Shown here: piece by piece, positions 1-7,261 of the stretch
Layout: each line of letters opens with the position of its first letter
Position numbering within the stretch: the stretch's first letter is position 1
DNA from: JACVRW01 sp963771715
GTDB taxonomy: Bacteria > Actinomycetota > Thermoleophilia > Solirubrobacterales > Thermoleophilaceae
Assembly (NCBI GenBank): GCA_963771715.1
Contig: CAVYUQ010000008.1
Location: 124,001-188,000, forward strand
Direction of reading: 5' to 3'
Length of the DNA: 64,000 bases
Position numbers and translations under genes: made by a program
The notes under the pieces: model-generated
What the model was told of the DNA's origin: nothing
Seen by the model: the letters and a program-made list of their open reading frames with translations, nothing else
The model's database searches: none

Positions 1-822
1 GCGCTCAGACTCGAACTCGAACACCGTGCGCGTGTAGTAGTCCAGGCCGCGCACGAGCGTGGGGTCGAGCTCGTACGCCATCCCTGCGGCGTCGAGCAGC
101 GCGCGCACCTCGGCGAAGTGCTCGGCGTCGTCCGAGCTGAGCCGGTCGATCAGCCGCGGCGCATCGGCCATCACCGCCTGGGTGCCGGCGTGGTCGGCAT
201 CGAAGGCCCGCAGCGGGTTCTGCTCGAGCCGGTCGCGCACCTCCTCCGAGAGCTCGCCCTCGCGCGCGCGCAGGTGACCACGCAGCTCGTCGAGATAGTC
301 CGCGCGCGTGGCCGGCGTGCCGAGGCTCGACAGCCGCAGCCGCGACGGCCCGGTGCCCGCCCGCTCGAAGATCTCGGCGAGCAGCAGGATCAGCTCGGCG
401 TCGAGCGTGGGGTCGTCCGAGCCGATCGCCTCGGCGTCGATCTGCGTGAACTGGCGGAAGCGGCCCGCCTGCGGGGCCTCGTGGCGGAAGAACGGACCGG
501 CGGACCAGACCTTCACGGGCTGCGGCAGCTTGTGCATGCCGTGCTCGATGTACGCGCGACAGATGCCCGCGGTGGCCTCGGGACGCAACGTGAGCGAGCG
601 CCCGGCCTTGTCCTCGAACGTGAACATCTCCTTCTGGACGATGTCGGTGGACTCCCCCACGCCGCGCGCGAACAGCTCGGTGTCCTCGAAGACCGGCGTC
701 TCCATCGGCTCGTAGCCGGCGCGGCCGAGCACGTCGCCGGTGATCTCCACCACGCGCAGCCGCCTGCGCGCGTCCGGAGGCAGCACGTCCAACGTGCCGC
801 GCGGGGCCTGGAACTTCTTCAC
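1..822 (-). CDS. hisS: Histidyl-tRNA synthetase, C-terminus cut by window edge
   Basis: Charges tRNA-His with histidine in the cytoplasm. The visible part is the N-terminal two-thirds of a class II synthetase core. It opens KKFQAPRGTLDVLP, followed by motif 2 (the TLRPEATAGICRAY and GPFFRHEAPQAGRFRQFTQ segments) and later the LVRGLDYYTRTVFEF segment typical of HisRS. The GTG start overlaps the TGA of the upstream hydrolase gene by four bases (GTGA), so translation is probably coupled. No stop is reached before position 1; the rest of the catalytic domain and the anticodon-binding domain lie outside. Family assignment is secure from the motifs. Confidence 0.95.
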   Translation of the reverse strand, partial: MKKFQAPRGTLDVLPPDARRRLRVVEITGDVLGRAGYEPMETPVFEDTELFARGVGESTDIVQKEMFTFEDKAGRSLTLRPEATAGICRAYIEHGMHKLPQPVKVWSAGPFFRHEAPQAGRFRQFTQIDAEAIGSDDPTLDAELILLLAEIFERAGTGPSRLRLSSLGTPATRADYLDELRGHLRAREGELSEEVRDRLEQNPLRAFDADHAGTQAVMADAPRLIDRLSSDDAEHFAEVRALLDAAGMAYELDPTLVRGLDYYTRTVFEFESER

Positions 823-1457
823 CTCGCGAGCTCGGCCAGGAACGGGTTGGTGGCCCGCTCGGCGGCCAGGGTGGTTATGCCCATGTGGCCCGGATAGACG
901 TCGGTCTCACCCGGCAGCGACTCGACCAGCCCGCGGATCGACTCGAGCAGGGTCCCGTGGTCGCCCCCGGGCAGGTCGGTGCGGCCGATCGACTGCTGGA
1001 ACAGCACGTCGCCGGAGAAGATCGCCTGCTCGTCCGGGATCGAGAACGTCACGTGGCCGGGGCTGTGGCCGGGTGTGAACAGCACGTCGATCTCGAAGCC
1101 CGCGAGCTCGAGCCGCTCGCCCCCCTCGAGCGTGTGCTCGGCCTCGTACGACTCGAACGGGCCGAAGCCCGCCCACGGCACGAAGCTCATGATGTCGGCG
1201 AGCACGAACGCCTCGATCTTCGGCACCCAGACCTCGGCGCCGGTGGCGCGTGCCACCGGGGCCACCGCGCCGACGTGGTCGAAGTGGGTGTGCGTGAGCA
1301 GGATCGCGTCGAGCTTCACGCCGAGCGCGTCGATGGCGCCGAGCAGCTTGTCGGGCTCGTCCCCGGGGTCAACGATCACGGCGCGGTCGGATCCCTCGTG
1401 CCGGAAGATGTAGCTGTTCTCCTGCACCGGCCCGACGGTGAACATGCGCACGTCCAT
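819..1457 (-). CDS. MBL-fold metal-dependent hydrolase, glyoxalase II-like
   Basis: A 212-residue metallo-beta-lactamase-fold hydrolase of the YcbL/GloB-like group. The zinc motif THTHFDHVG (HxHxDH) lies near residue 60, followed by TPGHSPGHV and SGDVLF, with a last ligand in YPGHM. No C-terminal glutathione-binding domain is present, so it is the short form and its substrate cannot be named; thioester or lactone hydrolysis is typical of the family. The ATG lies two bases beyond the stop of the upstream membrane-protein gene, and the 3' end overlaps hisS. An internal ATG four codons on is an alternative start. Confidence 0.85.
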   Translation of the reverse strand: MDVRMFTVGPVQENSYIFRHEGSDRAVIVDPGDEPDKLLGAIDALGVKLDAILLTHTHFDHVGAVAPVARATGAEVWVPKIEAFVLADIMSFVPWAGFGPFESYEAEHTLEGGERLELAGFEIDVLFTPGHSPGHVTFSIPDEQAIFSGDVLFQQSIGRTDLPGGDHGTLLESIRGLVESLPGETDVYPGHMGITTLAAERATNPFLAELAR

Positions 1458-1459
1458 GG

Positions 1460-1813
1460 CTAGCGGCCGCCTGCCGCCTTGCGGCGCTGGCGGAAGCGGA
1501 AGACGGCCATGTCGGTCACGTAGCCGAGCGGGATGTAGAGGAGGAACATGAAGCCGGCCAGGATCACGCCCTGCGCGATGCTGCGCTGGAACGCCAGGAC
1601 CACGAGCACTCCGAACACGGCGGCGGCGATCGCCGCCCTGTTCATGGCGCTCTTCCACGTTGGCGGGCGGTCGAGCCGCTCCTGGCGCCGCTGGCGGGCG
1701 ATCTGCTTGGCGTCCTCGCGCGTCTGAGGCCGCCCGGTCCGGCCGGCGCGCTCGATCGTTCCGGCCGGAGTGCCGCGGTGCTTGCGTGTGCGCTTGCGCT
1801 TGGTCTGGGCCAT
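1460..1813 (-). CDS. Small basic membrane protein, unknown function
   Basis: A 117-residue protein with a strongly basic N-terminal third (KRKRTRKHR) and two hydrophobic segments around residues 58-75 and 78-98, ending in an Arg/Lys-rich tail. It looks like a two-helix inner-membrane protein with both ends in the cytoplasm by the positive-inside rule. It sits between the aldehyde dehydrogenase and the MBL hydrolase genes in one minus-strand run, with gaps of 33 and 2 bases. I do not recognise a named family. Confidence 0.7.
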   Translation of the reverse strand: MAQTKRKRTRKHRGTPAGTIERAGRTGRPQTREDAKQIARQRRQERLDRPPTWKSAMNRAAIAAAVFGVLVVLAFQRSIAQGVILAGFMFLLYIPLGYVTDMAVFRFRQRRKAAGGR

Positions 1814-1846
1814 CGACCGGCGACGTTACCGGACGGCGCCGCCTCT

Positions 1847-3364
1847 CTACCGCCCGTAGAAGCGGGCGAGGACGCCCTCGAGCAGCCTCGTCGTGTGTTT
1901 GGAGTTCGGGAACCAGTTGAGGTCGCGCTTCATGCCGAAGCGCGTGACCATGATCGTGTGCGGCTCCGTGTACTTGAGGATGCCCTCGCGCGCGTTGCGC
2001 GAGCCCACCCCCGAGTCGGCCGAGCCGCCGAACGGCGCCTCGTAGCCGAGGCACTGGATGATCGCGTCGTTCACGGCCGTGCTGCCGGCGCGGATTCGGC
2101 GCGCGATCGCCTCGCCCTTCGAGAGGTCCTTGGTGAACACGGACGACCCGAGCCCGTACACCGAGTCGTTCGCGAGCCGGACCGCCTCGTCCACGTCGCC
2201 GACCCTCATCACCGGCAGCGTCGGCCCGAACGTCTCCTCACGCATGCAGGCCATGTCGTGGTTCACGTTCACGAGCACGGTGGGCTCGTAGTAGATGCCC
2301 GGCCCCTCGCCACGCTGGCCGCCGGTGAGCGCGATCGCGCCCTTGTCGAGCGCGTCCGCCACATGGCGCTCGACCGTGTCCATCTGCGGCGGGAACGTCA
2401 TCGAGCCCACATCCGCCTCGCCCGCTGAGGTCACTCCGCGCTGGCGCAGCTTGCCCACCGCGGTCACGAGCTTCTCGACGAAGGCGTCGTGCACCTCGTC
2501 CTCGACGTAGATGCGCTCAACCGACAGGCAGATCTGCCCGCTGTTCAGCAGTCCCATCGTCGCGGCGGCGTTGGCGGCGCGGTCGAGGTCGGCGTCGGCA
2601 CAGACGATCATCGGGTCCTTGCCGCCCATCTCGAGGGAGACGGGGATCAGTCGCTCGGCTGCCCGGGCGGCGACCTTGCGGCCCGTGCGCGTGGAGCCGG
2701 TGAACATCACCATGTCCACGTGGTCCACGAGCGCGGCGCCGGTGTCGCCGCGGCCGGTGGCCACGAGCAGCACGTCCTCCGGCAGCCCGGCCTCGCGCAC
2801 GAAGCCCTCGGCCGCCATCTTCGTCGTGAGCGGCGTCACGTCGGACGGCTTGAGCACGACCGAGTTCCCGGCCATGAGCGCCGGCACGGAATCGACGAGC
2901 CCGGTTCCGAGCGGGTAGTTCCAGGGCGCGATCACCCCGACCACGCCGAGCGGCCGGCGGCGCACGACGAACTTGCGGCCGAGCACCATCGGACTGCGCG
3001 CCGGAACGCGCTCGTCCTTCAGGTAGCCCTCCGCCTTCTTCTCCCAGAAGCGCAGGGCGCCCGCCACCACGAAGACCTCGTTCAAGACGGCGTCCTCGTA
3101 GGTCTTGCCCGTCTCGCTCATCGTCGATTCGACCACGCGGTCGCGGTTGTGGACGAGCCAGCGCCGCATCGCTCCGACCATCTCGGCTCGCTCGCGGATC
3201 GGCCGGGCCGCCCACTCCCTCTGCGCCGTTCGCGCACGGGCGACCAGCGTGGGGACGTCGTTCGTCATGTCCGGAACGTGCCCGGCGACCTCCCCGGTGG
3301 CGGGGTTTTCGACCGCGATCTGCTCGCGGGTTTCGTCGCTGGTGGAGGCAGTGGTGGCGCTCAT
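1847..3364 (-). CDS. Aldehyde dehydrogenase, succinate-semialdehyde dehydrogenase type
   Basis: A 505-residue NAD(P)-dependent aldehyde dehydrogenase. It shows the cofactor and substrate motifs in order: IAPWNYPLG, VLKPSDVTPLT, FTGSTRTGRKVA, the catalytic Glu in SLEMGGKDP, the catalytic Cys in NSGQICLSVERIYV, and EETFGPTLPV. The length and the NSGQICLSVERIYV context resemble mycobacterial GabD2-type enzymes, which oxidise succinate semialdehyde to succinate; the exact aldehyde is inferred. The ATG is 32 bases past the formiminotransferase stop, suggesting one transcript with glutamate-related catabolism. Confidence 0.88.
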   Translation of the reverse strand: MSATTASTSDETREQIAVENPATGEVAGHVPDMTNDVPTLVARARTAQREWAARPIRERAEMVGAMRRWLVHNRDRVVESTMSETGKTYEDAVLNEVFVVAGALRFWEKKAEGYLKDERVPARSPMVLGRKFVVRRRPLGVVGVIAPWNYPLGTGLVDSVPALMAGNSVVLKPSDVTPLTTKMAAEGFVREAGLPEDVLLVATGRGDTGAALVDHVDMVMFTGSTRTGRKVAARAAERLIPVSLEMGGKDPMIVCADADLDRAANAAATMGLLNSGQICLSVERIYVEDEVHDAFVEKLVTAVGKLRQRGVTSAGEADVGSMTFPPQMDTVERHVADALDKGAIALTGGQRGEGPGIYYEPTVLVNVNHDMACMREETFGPTLPVMRVGDVDEAVRLANDSVYGLGSSVFTKDLSKGEAIARRIRAGSTAVNDAIIQCLGYEAPFGGSADSGVGSRNAREGILKYTEPHTIMVTRFGMKRDLNWFPNSKHTTRLLEGVLARFYGR

Positions 3365-3396
3365 ACGCGCACCATTGCACTCTGGCCGCGGAGTGT

Positions 3397-4281
3397 CTAC
3401 GCCACGGCGCGCAGCGCGTCCTCGAGGATGTGGCGCTCCGGCTCGAAACCGCGCAGCGGCACGTCGTCGGGGAAGCCCTCGAAGGCGGCCCGCGGCGCGA
3501 GGCCGATCAGCTCCGCCTCCGCGACCTCCGCGCGCGCGCGCACGTATTCCACGATCTCGCGCAGCGGGACCGCCTTGTGATCGTGCACGTTCGTGGACAC
3601 CTGGGCGCGGTTGCGGTCGTGGAGGTAGAGCCCGAGCGCGCGCACCCCGGGAAGGCCGCCGCCCGACTCGCGCAGGCCGGCGGCGATGTTCTTCGCCACC
3701 GCGAGGTCGTCGGTCACCAGATCGACGTTGAAGGCCACGAGCGGCGGCCGCGCCGCGGCGAGCACGGCACCCGCGCTCGGGTGCGGCGCGTGCGGGCCGA
3801 AGTCGGGCACGAGCTCGCCCGTTTCGATCCGCCGGGCCAGCTCGCGCGGGCCGCCGCGGCGAATCCACGCGCGCTCGGCGTGCTCCGGCCTGGTGGCGAG
3901 CTCGCCGTAGAGGAACACCGGCACACCCAGCTCCTCGCCGATCAGGGCGGAGGCGGTGAGCGTCTCGGCGATCGCGGCGCCGCGACGCTCCTCGTCGAGA
4001 TAGACCACCGGCATCACGTCCAGCGCGCCCACGTGCGGGTGGATGCCAGTGTGGGCGCTGATGTCGATCCGCGCGATGGCGGAGCGGGCCCCGCTCAGGA
4101 GCGCCTCGGCCATCTCCTCCTGGTACGCCGCGAGCGTGAACACGGCGCGGTCGTGGTCGGGGTCGGTGTGCAGGTCGAGGAAGCGCGCCGGCGCGAAGGC
4201 GCGCCCGATCGCCTCGAGCGTGGCGAGGTCCCGCCCCTCGCTCACATTCGGAACCGTCATGAGAAGCGGCCGCGCATCCAC
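3397..4281 (-). CDS. Glutamate formiminotransferase (FTCD N-terminal type)
   Basis: A 294-residue protein matching the formiminotransferase half of FTCD: PNVSEGRD near the start, LDLHTDPDHDRAVFTLA, HTGIHPHVGALDVMPVV, the AFNVDLVTDDLAVAKNIA segment and QVSTNVHDHK. The family moves the formimino group of N-formimino-L-glutamate to tetrahydrofolate, the last step of one histidine-degradation route. No cyclodeaminase domain is attached. The complete hut operon lies about 9.5 kb away and carries hutF, which uses the same substrate. The start could be Met8 instead of Met1. Confidence 0.85.
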   Translation of the reverse strand: MDARPLLMTVPNVSEGRDLATLEAIGRAFAPARFLDLHTDPDHDRAVFTLAAYQEEMAEALLSGARSAIARIDISAHTGIHPHVGALDVMPVVYLDEERRGAAIAETLTASALIGEELGVPVFLYGELATRPEHAERAWIRRGGPRELARRIETGELVPDFGPHAPHPSAGAVLAAARPPLVAFNVDLVTDDLAVAKNIAAGLRESGGGLPGVRALGLYLHDRNRAQVSTNVHDHKAVPLREIVEYVRARAEVAEAELIGLAPRAAFEGFPDDVPLRGFEPERHILEDALRAVA

Positions 4282-4317
4282 GCGGTGAAGGCTACGAGAC
4301 CTCCGGCGGCATCGGCG

Positions 4318-4343
4318 GAGCGGGAGGCTTCAGCCTCCCGCTC
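4318..4343 (-). terminator. Hairpin terminator candidate after the first SPAM-family gene
   Basis: An 11-bp perfect stem GAGCGGGAGGC / GCCTCCCGCTC with a TTCA loop. It lies between the 3' end of the secreted-protein gene read from 5020 and the start of the formiminotransferase on the same strand. There is no strong U tract, so it may act as an intrinsic or processing hairpin. Confidence 0.6.
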
Positions 4344-4370
4344 CATCAGCCGGCTACTTACGCTCAGCGA

Positions 4371-5020
4371 TCAGCCAAGGCAGATCGCCTGACCCGACAG
4401 GGTCCAGTTCGCTGCAATGTCGTCCGTCTCCGATGCGGAGACGCGCCACAGCGTGGGGTTCGTCGTCTGGGCACGGTTGTTGTCGGTGAGCGCGACCTCG
4501 CGATTCACCGCGAGCACGTCGAGGGCGGGCGCCGAACTGCGGAGTCGTGAAGGCTCCGGCACCGATCGCGACCGTCCCGGCCGGACAGTCGAACACGATG
4601 GTCTTTTGGTCGTCGGAGTCCGTGGGCGACGCCTCGAAACGGCCCCAGCTGCAGGTTCTTGGCGTACGCGCTCGCGTCGGTTCCTCCCAGCGCCAGGGCG
4701 TTTGCAGCGGTTGCGGCGTTCGCCGCGTTATCCGCGTTCGCCGCGCTCGGGACCTTGCCCAGGCTCGCCTCGGCGATGTCGTTGCCGGTCAGCGAGTCGT
4801 CGGCGACATCACCGCTCGCGACCGCGCCGGTTCGGATGTCGGTCCCCCGGACGTTGTTGTTCCTGATGTCCTTCGACCTGACGTTGTTGTTCTTGATGTC
4901 GCCGGAGTCGACGGTGTTCGTACCTGGCAGCGCGATTGCCGTCCCAGACAATGCCGCGAGCAGGGCTACGAACGCCACGACCATCGCGGGCGACGGGTGG
5001 CGGCGAAGCAGGTCCTTCAT
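4371..5020 (-). CDS. Secreted decapeptide-repeat (SPAM-family) protein, two frame breaks
   Basis: The N-terminus has a signal or anchor segment (SPAMVVAFVALLAALSGTAIA). A run of imperfect ten-residue repeats built on SKDIRNNNVR and GTDIRTGAV follows, then an Ala/Asn-rich stretch and a globular C-terminus ending GQAICLG. The reading frame breaks near 4640, apparently an extra T in a TTT run, and again near 4530. Both breaks fit one surplus base, and the continuation in the next frame keeps the family pattern (DCPAGTVAIGAGAF, then LTDNNRAQTTNP). About 215 residues once corrected. It is one of four paralogues in the window; function unknown. A recent pseudogene is the alternative to sequencing error. 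Confidence 0.7.
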
Positions 5021-5258
5021 GGATCCCCCTTCGGTTGTCTGGAACCGCCCTCCTGGCGGCTCCGATTACCCCAAGCGCCACCGTCTCCGCCGAACCGACC
5101 ACCCACCATTGGAGCGGAGGCCACACGGGTAAGACCCACCTCCCCGACCCGAGCGCCGCAATCAAGCTTCCGGTCGAATTGGACGAGATTCGCGGGCGAA
5201 ATCGTCGCCGGTGCGCGCGAGCCGCCGGAGCCCTCCCGCTCTACACTTGCTCCCTCGC

Positions 5259-5331
5259 GGCTCCGTAGCTCAGCGGTAAGAGCGCACGACTCATAATCGT
5301 GAGGTCGGTGGTTCGAATCCACCCGGAGCTA
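5259..5331 (+). tRNA. tRNA-Met (anticodon CAT)
   Basis: A 73-nt cloverleaf: acceptor GGCTCCG/CGGAGCT, D-loop TAGCTCAGCGGTAAGA, anticodon arm ACGA-CTCATAA-TCGT with CAT at 5292-5294, and T-arm GTGGTTCGAATCCAC. The anticodon stem lacks the three G-C pairs of initiator tRNA, so it is the elongator; an Ile2 (lysidine) tRNA is less likely. A TACACT -10 element sits at 5242-5247. CCA is not encoded. Confidence 0.93.
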
Positions 5332-5352
5332 TCTCACTGCCAGGAGGACTGA

Positions 5353-5487
5353 GTGGAGCGAACAGGGAAAGGCTCGTGGGGCTGGATTCGCGGGTGGCCC
5401 ACGTGGGTCAAGATCCTCGTCGCCCTGCTGGTCGTCTGGCTGTTGCTCATCCTGGGCAGCATCGTCCAGGCGGCTATAACCGAGTAG
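5353..5487 (+). CDS. 44-residue single-pass membrane protein
   Basis: A short GTG-started frame with an ideal AGGAGG ribosome-binding site at 5342-5347, five bases before the start. The protein is Trp-rich at the front (SWGWIRGWPTWVK) and has one hydrophobic helix (ILVALLVVWLLLILGSIV, residues 21-38). It begins only 21 bases after the tRNA-Met and may share its transcript. I do not recognise a family; the perfect ribosome-binding site and clean helix argue that it is expressed. Confidence 0.65.
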   Translation: MERTGKGSWGWIRGWPTWVKILVALLVVWLLLILGSIVQAAITE

Positions 5488-5706
5488 CCGCGCGTCGCCG
5501 AGGGGTAGAGCGACAGCACACATGTCGCGAGATGAGCAGTGGCTTCGCCACATTCCTGAGGCCGGTTGTGCATCTCTACGGCGATGAAAGGTCCGAGGCA
5601 TTCGCAAATCGGGGGGATCGTTCTAGGGGTTTCCCCGACGCGGTCAGGTGCCGCTGTGGGTGAGCCTGAGGGCATGTCTCTCACAACCCCTCGGAGGTTC
5701 ACCTCG

Positions 5707-6150
5707 ATGCGCAGCATCCTGGTCGTATGTCTCGTCGCCGTCGCCGTGGCCGCCGTCCCGGCTGGCGCGTCGGCCGCCGGCTTCCACATGAGCCGCGACT
5801 TCAGCGCGAACGGCGACAGCGCACGCGCGTACGGCAAGACCTGTGGCAAGACCAAGTACGGCGATTGGCGCTGGCGCGCCTCGGTCGGCTCCGGCGATCT
5901 GCGCGTCAACTACCGCTGGATCGAGCCGGTGCGTGCCGACGGTAAGGCCCGCCACCTGCGCTTCACCGAGATCAGCGGCCCGATCGTGGCTTCGCAGCCG
6001 CCGTCGCTCCAGGACGACTTCGTGGCGGCGGTCAAGCGCGTCCTGGAGAGGATCACCGTTCGCAGCGTGGCCGGCGGCAGCAAGCTCGCCTACACCTCGC
6101 CGACCGGCGGAAAGTCGACGATCCGGTTCAGGCCCGCGCGCGGCTGCTGA
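5707..6150 (+). CDS. Secreted protein of unknown function
   Basis: A 147-residue protein with a clear Sec signal peptide (MRSILVVCLVAVAVAAVPAG, cleavage near ASA-AG). The mature part is basic and has two Cys, one in YGKTCGKTKYG and one as the last residue, which may form a disulfide. The ATG is favoured over one 33 bases upstream because GGAGG lies nine bases before it. It is followed by a strong bidirectional terminator and faces the PD40 gene tail to tail. No recognised domain. Confidence 0.75.
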   Translation: MRSILVVCLVAVAVAAVPAGASAAGFHMSRDFSANGDSARAYGKTCGKTKYGDWRWRASVGSGDLRVNYRWIEPVRADGKARHLRFTEISGPIVASQPPSLQDDFVAAVKRVLERITVRSVAGGSKLAYTSPTGGKSTIRFRPARGC

Positions 6151-6172
6151 AAGACCGCGGCCGCTCTCGCAC

Positions 6173-6203
6173 GCCGCTCGGGGGTCTGGTAGCCCCGAGC
6201 GGC
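6173..6203. terminator. Bidirectional terminator between convergent genes
   Basis: An 11-bp stem GCCGCTCGGGG / CCCCGAGCGGC with a nine-base loop, placed exactly between the converging secreted-protein and PD40-protein genes. Confidence 0.75.
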
Positions 6204-6204
6204 T

Positions 6205-7149
6205 TCATGGGCGCGGCTGCCAGTCCGGATGAAAGTCGAAAGCCTGGCTCGCCGTCCTGTTCACCTGCTCGCTACCGTCGGCGCTCATCGTGTAGATGTC
6301 GCCGAAGCCGCCTGCCTTGCCGTCGCGCTCGCTGGCGAACACGATCTCGGCGCCGTCGGGAGCCCAGGCCGGGTAGCCGTCGCCAGCGGCGTCGAAGGTG
6401 AGCCTCGTCTGGTCGCCGCCGTCGGCATTCATCGCGTAGATCTCGAAGTTGCCGCCGTCCCGGTCACTGGTAAACACGATCCGGCTGCCGTCAGGCGACC
6501 AGCCGGGAACGAACTCGGACGCGTCATTGAAGGTGAGCTGCCTGCGGTCCGAGCCCCGGGCGTTCGTGGTGTAGACCTCGAAGTCGCCGTCGCGATCGCT
6601 GAGGAAGACGAGCCTCCTGCCGTCCGGCGACCAGCTGGGCTGCGAGTCCTGAACACCTGGGGTTTGCGTGAGGTTGCGCTGACTCGTGCCGTCGGCCTTC
6701 ATCGTGAGAACGTCGTAGTCGAACTGCCCCCGGATCGGATCGAAGTCCCGTTGGAAGGCAATACGTAAGCCGTCTGGTGACCAGGCGGGATCCTCGTCAT
6801 CAAAGGCGTTGAAGGTGAGCTGGACCTTGTTCGACCCGTCGGCGTTCATCAGGAATACCTCCTGGTCGCCCTCGGGATTCGTGGCGCTGACGCGATCGCT
6901 GTTGAAGGCGATCTGGCGGCCGTCGGCCCGCCAGTTCGGCGAGAACTCGTCGGCCTTCGAGTTGTTGCTCAGGTTGACGAGGCCGGTCCCGTCGGGGTCC
7001 ATCGACCAGATGTCGAAGTCGGCGCCCTGGCGGTCGCTGACGAACGCGATCTTCCCGTTCTGGCCCGGAAAGGCCGCGCCGGCTGCCGGGACGCCCGTCA
7101 CGAACACCCCGATGCAGACGATCCCGAACGTACAGAGGATGCGGGTCAT
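6205..7149 (-). CDS. Secreted TolB-like beta-propeller (PD40 repeats)
   Basis: A protein of about 314 residues. A signal peptide (TRILCTFGIVCIGVFVTG) is followed by about six repeats of the PD40/WD40-like pattern, such as IAFVSDRQGADFDIWSM, FVPGWSPDGSRIVFTSDRDG and YPAWAPDGAEIVFASERDG. Such propellers act outside the membrane in binding or protein interaction. The ATG is preferred over an in-frame GTG nine bases upstream because GAGGGGAG lies eight bases before it. It is divergent from the transmembrane SARP regulator, which also carries a propeller, so it may be that regulator's target or partner. Confidence 0.85.
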   Translation of the reverse strand: MTRILCTFGIVCIGVFVTGVPAAGAAFPGQNGKIAFVSDRQGADFDIWSMDPDGTGLVNLSNNSKADEFSPNWRADGRQIAFNSDRVSATNPEGDQEVFLMNADGSNKVQLTFNAFDDEDPAWSPDGLRIAFQRDFDPIRGQFDYDVLTMKADGTSQRNLTQTPGVQDSQPSWSPDGRRLVFLSDRDGDFEVYTTNARGSDRRQLTFNDASEFVPGWSPDGSRIVFTSDRDGGNFEIYAMNADGGDQTRLTFDAAGDGYPAWAPDGAEIVFASERDGKAGGFGDIYTMSADGSEQVNRTASQAFDFHPDWQPRP

Positions 7150-7261
7150 GCTTGTCACTCCCCTCGCTTCTCCTTAGGGCTCAGATGCACCGCTCGGGCG
7201 ACCATGGCGGCCCGAGGTTGCAGTTCGGCCGCAGGTGGGCGAAAGTTTGTTGCGAGACGGA

